From Xenophilus sp. AP218F (GTDB taxonomy: Bacteria > Pseudomonadota > Gammaproteobacteria > Burkholderiales > Chromobacteriaceae), in contig NJIE01000024.1 of the NCBI GenBank assembly GCA_002213445.1, positions 1 through 64,000 of the forward strand: a stretch of 64,000 nt of DNA, given 5' to 3'. The translations under genes were made by a program, and so were the position numbers. Shown here piece by piece: positions 30,523 through 39,077 of this stretch (positions within the stretch are counted from its first letter, which is position 1; the number at the start of each line of letters is the position of its first letter). The notes below the pieces were generated by a model, which worked only from the letters and a program-made list of their open reading frames with translations, did not search any database and was not told the origin of the DNA.

Positions 30523-30861
30523 TTACTGCATGAAAATATTCTTCAGCCATTGCGGCGGCGCGTCGCCCACGCTGACCACCGCGTCGAAGCGGCAGGGGGC
30601 GTCGATGCCGTGCCGAGCCAGATAGACTTCGGCCGCCAGCTGCAGTTTCCTGAGCTTGGCGGCGGTAATGCTGTCGGCGGCGCTGCCGAAGCGGCTGGCC
30701 GCGCGGTGGCGGACTTCCACGAACACCAGCGTCGCGCCTTCGCGCATGATCAGGTCCAGTTCGCCGCCGCGACAATGCCAGTTGCGCGCCACCAGCTTGA
30801 GGCCCTGGCCTTGCAACAGCGCCAGCGCCCTGTCCTCGGCCTCGCGTCCGGCCTGGTTCAT
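30523..30861 (-). CDS. yraN: UPF0102 (YraN) endonuclease-fold protein
   Basis: 112 residues of the YraN family. The restriction-endonuclease-like core is visible: [22 protein letters not shown] with the acidic D/E-x-V pattern, after [21 protein letters not shown]. The cellular role is unknown. The ATG at 30861 overlaps the end of lpoA by four bases. Confidence 0.88.
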   Translation of the reverse strand: MNQAGREAEDRALALLQGQGLKLVARNWHCRGGELDLIMREGATLVFVEVRHRAASRFGSAADSITAAKLRKLQLAAEVYLARHGIDAPCRFDAVVSVGDAPPQWLKNIFMQ

Positions 30862-32018
30862 TGCAGGCGGTTGCCGCCCATCACGCCGGCGGGGAGCTGG
30901 CGTTCGAACACCCGGTCGCGGCCCAGCTTGAGATCGCCGGTGACGCCGTCCAGCCTGAGCGCGCCGTTCTGGCGCAAGGCGGCCAGCTGCACCGCCAGCC
31001 GGTAGGCGTCGATGCCCAGCGCGTACAGGCGCTCGGTCTGCACCGTCAGCGGCGTGGTCGGCCGCGGGTAGCGTTTCACCGCCGGGTGGTCCGGCATCAG
31101 GAACCACGGCATGTCGATGAAGCGCACGCCGGCCAGCTCCGGCGGCGTGTTGCCGTTGTTCAGCTGCGAGGTGGCGTAAACCGGCAGGTCCGGCGACAGG
31201 GCGGCGCGCAGCGGCGCGGCGTCTCGGCTCTCCACCGCCAGCACCACGGCGTCAGTCTGGCCGGCGGCCTGCACCACCACCGGCAAGTTGTCGGCGGTCA
31301 CCGCCAATACCTGCGGCGCTTTGCCGGCCAGGACGCGCCACTCGTCGGAGAAGGCCTGGCGGATGCGCTGCGACAGCGCGTCGCCGCTGGCCAGCACCAG
31401 CGGATTGGCGCGGCCGTCGTCGCGCAGCAGCCGCGCCAGTTGCTTGGCTTCGCCCTCCACCGTCAATGACAGCGAATACAGCTTGGGATTGTACGGCGCT
31501 TCGCGGCCGACGGAGTTGAGCGCCAGCGTCGGCACCGTCACGTAGGGGGCAAGTTCGGCGATGGCGGCGCGCGACAGCGGGCCTATCACCACGCCGACGC
31601 CGGAGGCCACCGCCTCGCGGTAATGCGCCACCACGGTCTGGGCGGTGGCGTCCACATTCACCAGCTGCGCGTTCTGATCGGCGGCGGCGGCGGCTTCCAC
31701 CCCGCTGCGCACCACCGCGGCGGCCTCGCCCAGGGCAGTGGTTTCGGCCGGCAGCAACACGCCGATGCGCAAGGCGGCGCGCGGCGGCGCTTTGGCCTGC
31801 GGCGCGCTGGCGGCGACGGACGGGGGTGGATTGAGCGGCGCGGCGGGCTGCGGTTTGGGCTGGGCCGGCTGCGGCGCGGAGGCCGCGGGCGCGGCGGGGC
31901 TGAGCAGCGACTTCATCGGCGCGCTGTTGCTTTGGATGATATAGTCCGGGGTTTGCGCCAGTACCGGCGTCAACCACGTCAGCACGACGCCAACCAACAG
32001 CGGAGTCAGTCTTTGCAT
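30858..32018 (-). CDS. lpoA: LpoA-like penicillin-binding protein activator
   Basis: 386 residues: an N-terminal signal peptide, a Pro/Ala-rich linker (about 45-85), then a periplasmic-binding-protein fold ([23 protein letters not shown] through [13 protein letters not shown]) corresponding to the C-terminal domain of LpoA, which activates PBP1A. Unlike E. coli LpoA it has no lipobox Cys (signal ends LTPVLA-QTP) and lacks the N-terminal TPR domain, so it is a shorter, probably soluble periplasmic form. Start at MQRLTPLL gives a clean signal peptide. It is divergent from rsmI. Confidence 0.82.
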   Translation of the reverse strand: MQRLTPLLVGVVLTWLTPVLAQTPDYIIQSNSAPMKSLLSPAAPAASAPQPAQPKPQPAAPLNPPPSVAASAPQAKAPPRAALRIGVLLPAETTALGEAAAVVRSGVEAAAAADQNAQLVNVDATAQTVVAHYREAVASGVGVVIGPLSRAAIAELAPYVTVPTLALNSVGREAPYNPKLYSLSLTVEGEAKQLARLLRDDGRANPLVLASGDALSQRIRQAFSDEWRVLAGKAPQVLAVTADNLPVVVQAAGQTDAVVLAVESRDAAPLRAALSPDLPVYATSQLNNGNTPPELAGVRFIDMPWFLMPDHPAVKRYPRPTTPLTVQTERLYALGIDAYRLAVQLAALRQNGALRLDGVTGDLKLGRDRVFERQLPAGVMGGNRLQ

Positions 32019-32033
32019 ACTTCGTTCGCTCAC

Positions 32034-32909
32034 TTGCTTGAATCAGCCAGGGAAAGTTTCTGTCGCGGCACATTATATGTGGTGGCCACGCCCATTGGAA
32101 ACCTGACCGACATTAGCGCCCGCGCCCTGGCGGCCTTCGCGGCGGCGGATGTCGTCTGCGCCGAGGATACTCGCGTTACCAGCCAGTTGCTATCCGCTTA
32201 CGGGATTCGCGCCCAGCGGCTGGTCAGCCTGCGCGAGCACAATGAACGCGCCATGGCCGAGCAGGTCATCCGCTGGCTGGCCGAAGGCCAGATGGTGGTG
32301 CAGGTGTCCGACGCCGGCACCCCGGCCGTTTCCGACCCCGGCGCGCGGCTGGTGGAAGCGGTGCGCGCCGCCGGCCATCCGGCCCGGCCGCTGCCCGGCT
32401 GCAGCGCCGTCATCGCCGCGCTCTCCGCCAGCGGCTTTACCGCGCCCAGCTTCCAGTTCCACGGTTTCCTGCCTCCCAAATCCGGCGAGCGCCGCAAGAC
32501 GCTGCAGCAATGGCTGGCCGCCGCCCAGCTCACCGTCTGCTACGAAGCGCCGCACCGCATCGTCGATACCCTCAAGGACATCGTCGCGGTGCTGGGCGGC
32601 GAACGCCGGGTGATGCTGGCGCGCGAGCTGACCAAGACTTTCGAAACCTTCGAAACCCGCCCGGCGGCCGAACTTCTGGCCTGGGTGGAAGCGGACAGCA
32701 ACCAGCAACGAGGCGAAATCGTGCTGATCATCGACGCCGCGCCGGCAGTGGAGGCCGACGACGACGCCCTGCCGCCGGAAGCCGCCCGCGTGCTGGAAAT
32801 CCTGGCCGCCGAGCTGCCCACCAAGCAGGCCGCCACGCTGGCCTCGCAGATCAGCGGCGCCAATCGCAAGCAGCTGTATGACCACGCGCTGAAACTGAAA
32901 AAAGAATGA
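32034..32909 (+). CDS. rsmI: 16S rRNA (cytidine-1402-2'-O)-methyltransferase
   Basis: SAM-dependent enzyme that 2'-O-methylates C1402 of 16S rRNA. About 291 residues. It has the tetrapyrrole-methylase fold with LYVVATPIGNLTDIS near the start, AEDTR, VSDAGTPAVSDPGARLV, and PLPGCSAVIAALSASG. The start is uncertain: no in-frame ATG exists upstream of the first beta strand, and TTG at 32034 is the best non-ATG candidate. The gene diverges from lpoA with only 15 bases between starts, so promoters must overlap the coding ends. Confidence 0.88.
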   Translation: MLESARESFCRGTLYVVATPIGNLTDISARALAAFAAADVVCAEDTRVTSQLLSAYGIRAQRLVSLREHNERAMAEQVIRWLAEGQMVVQVSDAGTPAVSDPGARLVEAVRAAGHPARPLPGCSAVIAALSASGFTAPSFQFHGFLPPKSGERRKTLQQWLAAAQLTVCYEAPHRIVDTLKDIVAVLGGERRVMLARELTKTFETFETRPAAELLAWVEADSNQQRGEIVLIIDAAPAVEADDDALPPEAARVLEILAAELPTKQAATLASQISGANRKQLYDHALKLKKE

Positions 32910-32974
32910 GTCCGCAGGATTTACAAAACCGGAAAGCGCGGTTAATATCCTCGTCTCTCGTGTTCTAGTACGTC

Positions 32975-33059
32975 GCCCGGATGGCGAAATTGGTAGACGC
33001 AGGGGATTCAAAATCCCCCGCCGCAAGGCGTGTCGGTTCGAGTCCGACTCTGGGCACCA
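32975..33059 (+). tRNA. tRNA-Leu (anticodon CAA)
   Basis: Cloverleaf visible: acceptor GCCCGGA pairs with TCTGGGC, the D-loop includes TTGGTAGACGC, and the anticodon stem GGGGA/TCCCC holds the loop TTCAAAA (anticodon CAA). A long variable arm (GCCGCAAGGCG) fits type II leucine tRNA, the T-arm has GGTTCGAGTCC, and CCA is encoded at the end. Confidence 0.97.
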
Positions 33060-33080
33060 CAAGACGTACCACCGCAAATC

Positions 33081-33112
33081 ACCCGCACAGCTTAGGCTCT
33101 GCGGGTTTTTTG
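33081..33112 (+). terminator. Intrinsic terminator after tRNA-Leu
   Basis: Stem CCCGCA (with CAG) / CTG-CGGG followed by TTTTTTG, about 22 bases downstream of the tRNA. Confidence 0.85.
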
Positions 33113-33365
33113 TTATCCATCGGCTCGCGCTACTGTCCCCGCCCCCTCAAGCACACGCCCTGATATCCACACGCGCCGCGGGTGGCTTTAGGTCGGTAGC
33201 CCGCCTTGCGGGTATCCCCGCCCGGCCCGCCGACAGCCAGTCACATCCCCTTCCTGACAACGGTCTCATTCACATTGCGTAGCCGTATCTTTCCGATTAC
33301 GATCGTCCGCCTTGTAACATAATGTTGCAATTTGTTTACAATACTTAACATACTTGAAAATCAAT
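33113..33365. other. Intergenic region upstream of the small lipoprotein gene
   Basis: No gene seen. It contains a GC-rich mirrored patch around 33168-33225 and an AT-rich stretch at 33315-33365, where the promoter of the lipoprotein gene probably lies (for example TTTACAATACTTAACATACTT). Clear -35/-10 hexamers were not assigned. Confidence 0.4.
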
Positions 33366-33731
33366 ATGAAACTCTCGCTGCTGCCTATCGCCGCCGCCCT
33401 GGCGCTCAGCCTGACCGGTTGCGCCTCCATCCTCAACGACCAGACCCAGCAAGTGAACGTGTCCAGCACCACCGGCTCCGACATCAAGGGCACCGTGGAC
33501 GGCAAGCCGTTCAAGGGTCCGGGCATCGTGGAACTGAAGCGCGAAAACAAGAACAAGATCTTCATGACCGAAACCGAAGGCTGCGCGTCCCAGACCGTGG
33601 TGGAAAAGTCGGTTGACCCCAAATTCTTCGTCAACATCCTGAGCGGCGGCGCATTCGGCTCCACCACCGATTACTCCACCGAAAAGATGTGGAAGTACTC
33701 CGAAAACGTGGTTGTGTCCTGCAAGAAGTAA
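33366..33731 (+). CDS. Small lipoprotein, unknown function
   Basis: 121 residues with a lipoprotein signal peptide and lipobox LTGC (Cys19). The mature protein begins CASILNDQTQQVNVSSTTG, an opening shared by many short uncharacterised lipoproteins of the YceK-like type. Two further cysteines (EGCAS and VSCKK) may pair. Its stop overlaps the start of the next gene by one base (TAATG), so translation is coupled and the two envelope proteins may act together. Confidence 0.75.
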   Translation: MKLSLLPIAAALALSLTGCASILNDQTQQVNVSSTTGSDIKGTVDGKPFKGPGIVELKRENKNKIFMTETEGCASQTVVEKSVDPKFFVNILSGGAFGSTTDYSTEKMWKYSENVVVSCKK

Positions 33732-35569
33732 TGTCTTTTCGCGATATCCTCGCCAAGGGCGGCATGCTTGCCGCCCTTTTTTGCGCATGGCGCGTCTGCG
33801 CCGCCCCGCTGGACGCGGCCCTGCCGGAGCGGCTGTCCGAACAGGCGCGCGGCCTGCGCCTGTCGGAAAGAAGCGAGTGGCGGGCCTTGCTGCATAGCCG
33901 CCGGGATCAGGCGCTGATCGCCGACCCGTCCTTTTTGCTGTCCCTGCCGTCCTTCTCCGCTGAAAAGGAGCTGGACGCCACCTTGCAGGCGCTGTACGGC
34001 GGGGGCCAGAGCGCCCTGTGCCGCTTCCCGGCACGCTACTGGTGGCTGCGCCGCGAGCTGGGCGCGCCGGAACTGCCGCTGGCGAACTGCCCGGAGATCG
34101 TAGACTTTCGGGCGCGCGCGCCGATGGACCGCATCAGTCTGGTTTTCGCCAGCGAAAACCAGACCCAGCCGGCCAGCATGCTGGGCCACGCCTTCCTGAA
34201 GATTTCCGGCGCGATGCCGGACGGGCAAACCCGCGAACACGCCATTTCCTTCTATACCGACGCCGACACCTGGAACGTGCCCAAGCTGCTGGCAGAGAGC
34301 CTGGTTTTCGGCAAGAACGGCTACTTCGCGCTCTCTCCCTACCACGAACAGCGGCAGCGTTATGTCGATCAGGAACAGCGCAGCCTGTGGGAATACGATC
34401 TGGCGCTAGACGCCTGGCAGCGCGAGCTGGCGCGGCTGCACCTGCTGGAACTCAAGCAGGCGCGGCTGACCTACTTCTTCCAGAAATACAACTGCGCCAC
34501 CGTCCTTCATTTCATCATGGGCCTGAGCGGCCGCCCGCTGCCCGACAAGGCCTGGCTCAGCCCGAAAGAGCTGGCGCAGGAGGCCGATCAGGCCGGGCTG
34601 ATCGAAAGCAGCCGCATGATCGCGCCCAGCCGCTGGCTGGTCAGAACCCTGAACGCCGCGCTGCCCGCCGCCCAGCGGCAGGACAATCTGCAAGCACTGC
34701 AAGCCTCCGCGCTTCCCGCCGAGCTGCGAGAGGCGGCCAGCCCGCGGCGCTATCTGCAACTGGAGCACGCGCGGGCGCTCAACCAGTACCTGTTGCTGGA
34801 AGGCCGGCTCAGCCGCGAGACCTGGCGGGACAACGCCCGCCGTCTGGATGCGATCCAGGCGCGCGGCTATCCGGACGCCTCGCTGGACCTGGGCCAGGGC
34901 CTGGGCCCGCTGACCGCTCCGCCGGCCGCGCAGGCGAGCCTGTCCTGGCTGAACAGCGACGGCGCGCGCCAGTTGCAGATCAAGCTGCTGCCGGCCTCCC
35001 ATCTGCTGGAAGACGACAACCGCGGCTACAACCAGGAAAACGAGCTGCAAATCCTTGCGCCCACCGTGCGCCTGCCGCTTGACGGCGGCTCGCCCAGGCT
35101 GCGGCAACTGGTGGTGTACGGCATGCAGTCGCTGCTGCCGCGCGACCCGATCGCCGGCGGACTGGCCGGCCGGCTGAGCATCGCCTATCAGCCGCAACGG
35201 GACGCCGCCTTGCAAGAGCGCCGGGTAGCGCAAATCGGCGGGGCCGTCGGCCTTGCCCGCCGGCCGCTGCCCGACGCCGACATCTACGCTCTGGCCGGCG
35301 GCGGCCTGGCCGCCGGGCGCGGCGGCGGCTTCGCCTACGGCGAGCTGGAAGGCGGCGTGATGCTGCGCGAAATCTGGAACATGAAAACCTGGCTGGCGTT
35401 CAGCCGCCATTTCAACCAGGCCGACAGCCATAGCGCCTTCACCCGCCTCCGCTGGACGCAAATGCACTATCTGAACCGGCAACAAAGCCTGTTCGCTTCC
35501 TGGCAGCGGGATGCCGCCGCCGGCGCGGAGCGGCGCGAATGGCAGCTGGGCTTCAAGCAGCTCTTCTGA
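33731..35569 (+). CDS. DUF4105 (Lnb N-terminal domain-like) exported protein
   Basis: 612 residues with a signal peptide (cleavage near RVCA-APLD). The DUF4105 domain spans about 125-300 and contains SLVFASENQTQPASMLGHAFLKI, the family signature with its Ser/His residues, and YNCATVLHFI. The family is related to the N-terminal periplasmic domain of lacto-N-biosidase proteins; its biochemical activity is not established. The C-terminal 250 residues (TVRLPLDGGSP, YELEGG-like strands) look like an outer-membrane or beta-rich domain. It is coupled to the preceding lipoprotein. Confidence 0.8.
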   Translation: MSFRDILAKGGMLAALFCAWRVCAAPLDAALPERLSEQARGLRLSERSEWRALLHSRRDQALIADPSFLLSLPSFSAEKELDATLQALYGGGQSALCRFPARYWWLRRELGAPELPLANCPEIVDFRARAPMDRISLVFASENQTQPASMLGHAFLKISGAMPDGQTREHAISFYTDADTWNVPKLLAESLVFGKNGYFALSPYHEQRQRYVDQEQRSLWEYDLALDAWQRELARLHLLELKQARLTYFFQKYNCATVLHFIMGLSGRPLPDKAWLSPKELAQEADQAGLIESSRMIAPSRWLVRTLNAALPAAQRQDNLQALQASALPAELREAASPRRYLQLEHARALNQYLLLEGRLSRETWRDNARRLDAIQARGYPDASLDLGQGLGPLTAPPAAQASLSWLNSDGARQLQIKLLPASHLLEDDNRGYNQENELQILAPTVRLPLDGGSPRLRQLVVYGMQSLLPRDPIAGGLAGRLSIAYQPQRDAALQERRVAQIGGAVGLARRPLPDADIYALAGGGLAAGRGGGFAYGELEGGVMLREIWNMKTWLAFSRHFNQADSHSAFTRLRWTQMHYLNRQQSLFASWQRDAAAGAERREWQLGFKQLF

Positions 35570-35992
35570 GCGCGACGCGCCCAGATCGCCGCCGGCTTCA
35601 AGCTTGCCGCGCAGGCGACGATATCAAGTCATAGCCGCACCCATCGTCTCGCCGTGACAGGAGGCCGCCGCCGACACCTTCGCCGATCTCGCGCCCGTTT
35701 GAACCATGCGCGCGCTGCCAGGCGCCCTCCATGCTTCGCCGACAGTCCCTGCAAGCCGGGAGCTTGCCCACAGGGCGGAACGGCGCAGGCGGACGGCAAC
35801 GCCGGGGCGACGCGCCAGGCTGCGCAGGCAGCTGCAGCGGGGCCGCCCGGAAGGCGGCCCTTCGCACGTCTGCGCCAAACGAAAAAAAGGGCCGGCGAAA
35901 GCCGGCCCGAAATGGGGCGATGCGAGAGGAAATCGTCGCGCCGCGTCCTCCCCGGCGTCAGGACGCGGAGAGGCGCGGCCGGTCGCCGCGGC
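35570..35992. other. Non-coding region between convergent DUF4105 gene and mgtA
   Basis: No gene is supported. It contains a strong hairpin GGGCCGCC/GGCGGCCC at 35840-35860 without a T-run, possibly ending the plus-strand transcript, and the mgtA terminator at 35881-35908. Confidence 0.55.
35881..35908 (-). terminator. Intrinsic terminator of mgtA
   Basis: Perfect stem GGGCCGGC / GCCGGCCC with a GAAA-type loop, followed on the minus strand by TTTTTTT. It lies 85 bases past the mgtA stop. Confidence 0.88.
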
Positions 35993-38743
35993 TCAGAACC
36001 ACTGGCCGTAGCGCTTGATGTACAAGGTTTTCACCGTTTGGGTCAGCGCCAGGTAGCCGGCCATGGTCAGCAGCAGCCAGCCGAAGTAGCTGGCATCCAG
36101 CTGGACGAAGCCCAGCGAGGCCGCCAGCGGCGAATACGGCAGGTAGCAGGCCAGCGCGATGGCCACGCTGGTGGACAGCAGAATGGGCAGCGAGGCGGTG
36201 CTTTGCAGGAACGGAATCTTGCGGGTGCGCAGCATGTGCACCACCAGCGTCTGCGAAATCAGGCCTTCCATGAACCAACCCGAGTTCATGATCAGCTGGC
36301 CGCCGTCGCCGCCGTGCAGGTGATAGGCCGCGCCCGCGCCGAACACCGTCCACAGCAGGATGTAGGTGGTGATGTCGAACACCGAGGAGGTGGGCCCCAG
36401 CCACAGCATGAAGCGCTTGATGTTGCCCGCTTCCCACTTGCGCGGCTTCTTCAGGAAATCCGGGTCCATCTTGTCCCAGGGCAGGAACATCTGCGACAGG
36501 TCGTAGATCAGGTTCTGCAGCAAGAGCTGCATCGCCAGCATCGGCTCCCACGGCAGCCAGGCCGACGCCACCAGCACCGAGAACACGTTGCCGAAGTTGG
36601 AGCTGGCGGTCATGTTCAGGTACTTGAGGATGTTGCCGAAGGTTTCGCGGCCCTTGATCACGCCCTCCTCCAGCACCATCAGGCTCTTTTCCAGCAGGAT
36701 GATGTCGGCGGTTTCCTTGGCGATGTCCGCGCCACTGTCCACCGAGATGCCGACGTCGGCGTCGCGCAGCGCCGGCGCGTCGTTGATGCCGTCCCCCAGG
36801 AAGCCCACGGTATGGCCGCCGGCCTGCAACGCCTTGACCACGCGCGCCTTCTGCAGCGGGGTGAGCTTGGCGAAGATGGTGGTGTGCTTGACCGCGGCGC
36901 ACAGCGCCACGTCGTCCATGGCTTCAATGTCCTTGCCCACCAGCGGCGTGCCGGGGGCGAGGCCGACGTCGCGGCAGACTTTGGCGGTGATGATGGGGTT
37001 GTCGCCGGTCAGCACCTTGACCGCCACGCCGTATTCTTGCAGCGCCTTGATCGCCGGCGCGGCGGAATCCTTCGGCGGATCGAAGAAGGTCAGGAAGCCG
37101 CGCACCACCAGATTGGCCTCGTCGGCGGTCTGATAGCTGCGTTTTTGCTCGCCCGCCGGAATCTCGCGGGTGGCCACCACCAGCACGCGGTAGCCTTCGG
37201 CGTTGTATTCCTGGCTTTGCCGGATCAGGCGCGCGCGCTCTTCGGCGTTCAATACCCGCTGGCCATGCTGGTCCTGGATGTGGCTGGACACCGCCAGCAT
37301 TTCTTCCACCGCGCCCTTGGACACCATCAGCTGGCCGCCGCGCGGGTCGGAAACGATCACCGACAGGCGGCGGCGCACGAAGTCGAACGGCAGCTCGTCC
37401 ACCTTGTCGTAGCCCTGCGGCTTGGCGCGCTCGCCCAGCTCGTCGGCGCGCTCCACCACCGCGATGTCCATCAGGTTCTTCATGCCGCTCTGGTGGAAGC
37501 TGTTGAGCCACGCCAGTTGCAGCACCGATTCGTCCTTGTCGCCATGGATGTTGTAATGGTGCTCCAGGATGATCTTGTCCTGGGTCAGCGTGCCGGTCTT
37601 GTCGGTGCACAGCACGTCCATCGCGCCGAAGTTCTGCACCGAATTGAGCCGCTTCACCACCACCTTGCGGCGCGCCATCGCCACCGCGCCCTTGGCCAGG
37701 TTGGCCGAGACGATCATCGGCAGCATTTCCGGCGTCAGGCCCACCGCCACCGCCAGCGCGAAGGTGAAGGCCGACATCCAGTCGCCCTTGGTGATGCCGT
37801 TGATCATGAACACGATCGGCACCATCACCAGCATGAAGCGGATCAGCAGCCAGGAGACGCTGTTGACGCCCTTGTCGAAGCTGGTTTCGATGCGCTTGTG
37901 GCTGACCACGTTGCGCGCCAGCGAGCCGAAATAGGTATCCGCGCCGGTGGCCACCACCACGGCGGTGGCCTTGCCGCTCACCACATTGGTGCCCATGAAG
38001 CAAATATTGGGCAGGTCCAGCAGGTCGGTTTCCTCGCCGGCCTTGCCGTTGGCCGATTTTTCCGCCACCGCGCCCAGGGTGTCGTATTTCTCCACCGGCA
38101 GCGCCTCGCCGGTAAGCACCGCCTGGCTGATGAACAGATCGCGCGAGTCGATCAGCTTGATGTCGGCCGGAATCATGTCGCCGGCTTGCAGGTGGACGAT
38201 GTCGCCCACCACCAGCTCGCTCATCGCCACTTCCAGGCGGATCGGAGCCGCGCCGCTGGCCGGGCGGCGCTGCACGGTGGAGGTGTTGCGCACCAGCGAT
38301 TTGAGCTTTTCCGCGGCCTTGGCGGAGCGGAATTCCTGCCAGAAACGCAGCAGGCCGCTGACGCCTATCATGGCGGACAGGATGATGACCTTGGTCCAGT
38401 CCTGATCGTCCGGCGGGGCCATGGCCACGTCCATCACGTAGCTGATGGCGCCGAGGATGATCAGCACGATCACGAAGGGGTTGTTGAAGGCCTGCAGCAG
38501 CTGCATCAGCGGATGCGGCGGCTTGTCGTGCGCCACCTCGTTGCGGCCGTGCTGCATCAGCCGGTGCGCGGCCTCGGCCATGGTCAGGCCGTCGTCGTGG
38601 CTGCGCAGATTGGTCAGCGTGGTCGCTACGCTGTTGTTCACTTCGGACACCACGCGGGTGGCCAGCTTGTCTTCCTTGCCGCCAGGGGTGGCGATGAAAC
38701 CGCGCAGTTTGTTGCGGTTTGCGGTGCGTTGCTGTTTGCTCAT
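35993..38743 (-). CDS. mgtA: Magnesium-importing P-type ATPase
   Basis: A type IIIB P-type ATPase that brings Mg2+ into the cell under scarcity. 916 residues with the actuator loop LTGEALPVEK (210-219), the phosphorylation motif DKTGTLTQ (Asp381), and the hinge GDGINDAPALR near residue 655. Membrane helices lie near 85-105, 115-132, 300-345 and in the C-terminal bundle. The start has GGAGAGAGCA just upstream. A 290-base leader before it holds a 22-codon acidic/proline peptide gene (38964-39032) and a strong hairpin at 38756-38787, suggesting post-initiation control as in enterobacterial mgtA. mgtE is upstream on the same strand. Confidence 0.95.
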   Translation of the reverse strand: MSKQQRTANRNKLRGFIATPGGKEDKLATRVVSEVNNSVATTLTNLRSHDDGLTMAEAAHRLMQHGRNEVAHDKPPHPLMQLLQAFNNPFVIVLIILGAISYVMDVAMAPPDDQDWTKVIILSAMIGVSGLLRFWQEFRSAKAAEKLKSLVRNTSTVQRRPASGAAPIRLEVAMSELVVGDIVHLQAGDMIPADIKLIDSRDLFISQAVLTGEALPVEKYDTLGAVAEKSANGKAGEETDLLDLPNICFMGTNVVSGKATAVVVATGADTYFGSLARNVVSHKRIETSFDKGVNSVSWLLIRFMLVMVPIVFMINGITKGDWMSAFTFALAVAVGLTPEMLPMIVSANLAKGAVAMARRKVVVKRLNSVQNFGAMDVLCTDKTGTLTQDKIILEHHYNIHGDKDESVLQLAWLNSFHQSGMKNLMDIAVVERADELGERAKPQGYDKVDELPFDFVRRRLSVIVSDPRGGQLMVSKGAVEEMLAVSSHIQDQHGQRVLNAEERARLIRQSQEYNAEGYRVLVVATREIPAGEQKRSYQTADEANLVVRGFLTFFDPPKDSAAPAIKALQEYGVAVKVLTGDNPIITAKVCRDVGLAPGTPLVGKDIEAMDDVALCAAVKHTTIFAKLTPLQKARVVKALQAGGHTVGFLGDGINDAPALRDADVGISVDSGADIAKETADIILLEKSLMVLEEGVIKGRETFGNILKYLNMTASSNFGNVFSVLVASAWLPWEPMLAMQLLLQNLIYDLSQMFLPWDKMDPDFLKKPRKWEAGNIKRFMLWLGPTSSVFDITTYILLWTVFGAGAAYHLHGGDGGQLIMNSGWFMEGLISQTLVVHMLRTRKIPFLQSTASLPILLSTSVAIALACYLPYSPLAASLGFVQLDASYFGWLLLTMAGYLALTQTVKTLYIKRYGQWF

Positions 38744-38755
38744 TGCTCTCTCCGG

Positions 38756-38787
38756 GCGAACGGCCTGGCGCGGGCCAGACGGTTCGC
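38756..38787 (-). promoter_or_regulatory. Hairpin in the mgtA 5' leader, next to its ribosome binding site
   Basis: Arms GCGAAC-GGCCTGGC and GCCAGAC-GGTTCGC around loop GCGG form a 14-pair stem with two mismatches. It ends three bases before GGAGAGAG of mgtA. It could hide or space the ribosome binding site, or act in transcription control downstream of the leader peptide. Confidence 0.5.
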
Positions 38788-38963
38788 TTGGGGTATCGAC
38801 ATCCTTGCCTGGCGCGAACGCCGGGCATGGCCGCGCGCCGCCGCCGGGTCGGTCGGGACCGGGCGGGCGCGGCTTGCTGCTTGGGGGATGAAAGACGCGA
38901 GGAAGGAGAGGCGCGGCGAGAACGGCTAAAAAATTCCAACAGCCAGGCGGCGGTTGCAGTTTG

Positions 38964-39032
38964 CTAGCGATTCTTGTCGATCCAGCCTTCCGGTTCGGCG
39001 TCGCGCGGTTCGGGCTCGGGTTCTTCGGTCAT
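38964..39032 (-). CDS. Putative Mg2+-sensing leader peptide upstream of mgtA
   Basis: A 22-codon gene with ATG, a good ribosome binding site (GAGAGG, three bases before the ATG) and a TAG stop. The peptide begins MTEEPEPEPR, continues DAEPEGW and ends IDKNR. Six Glu and four Pro residues fall in the first 15 positions. It lies between mgtE and mgtA, 45 bases after the mgtE stop and 220 bases before the mgtA start. In enterobacteria the 17-codon MgtL leader, also acidic/proline at its start, makes ribosomes fall off at low Mg2+ and so allows mgtA expression. This gene is not homologous to MgtL by obvious alignment, so the role is inferred from composition and place. Confidence 0.6.
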   Translation of the reverse strand: MTEEPEPEPRDAEPEGWIDKNR

Positions 39033-39077
39033 GATCCTCTCGCGGTCAGAAGCGGCGCCGGCGGCGCCGCGGTTGGG

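Noticed and set aside
33108-33120. DnaA-box-like TTATCCATC after the tRNA terminator
   Set aside because: A single imperfect copy, not clustered with others or with an AT-rich unwinding region.
35654-38929. 1,091-codon open frame on the plus strand opposite mgtA
   Set aside because: Histidine/arginine/glutamine-rich composition typical of the reverse strand of a GC-rich gene. mgtA on the minus strand has full family motifs.
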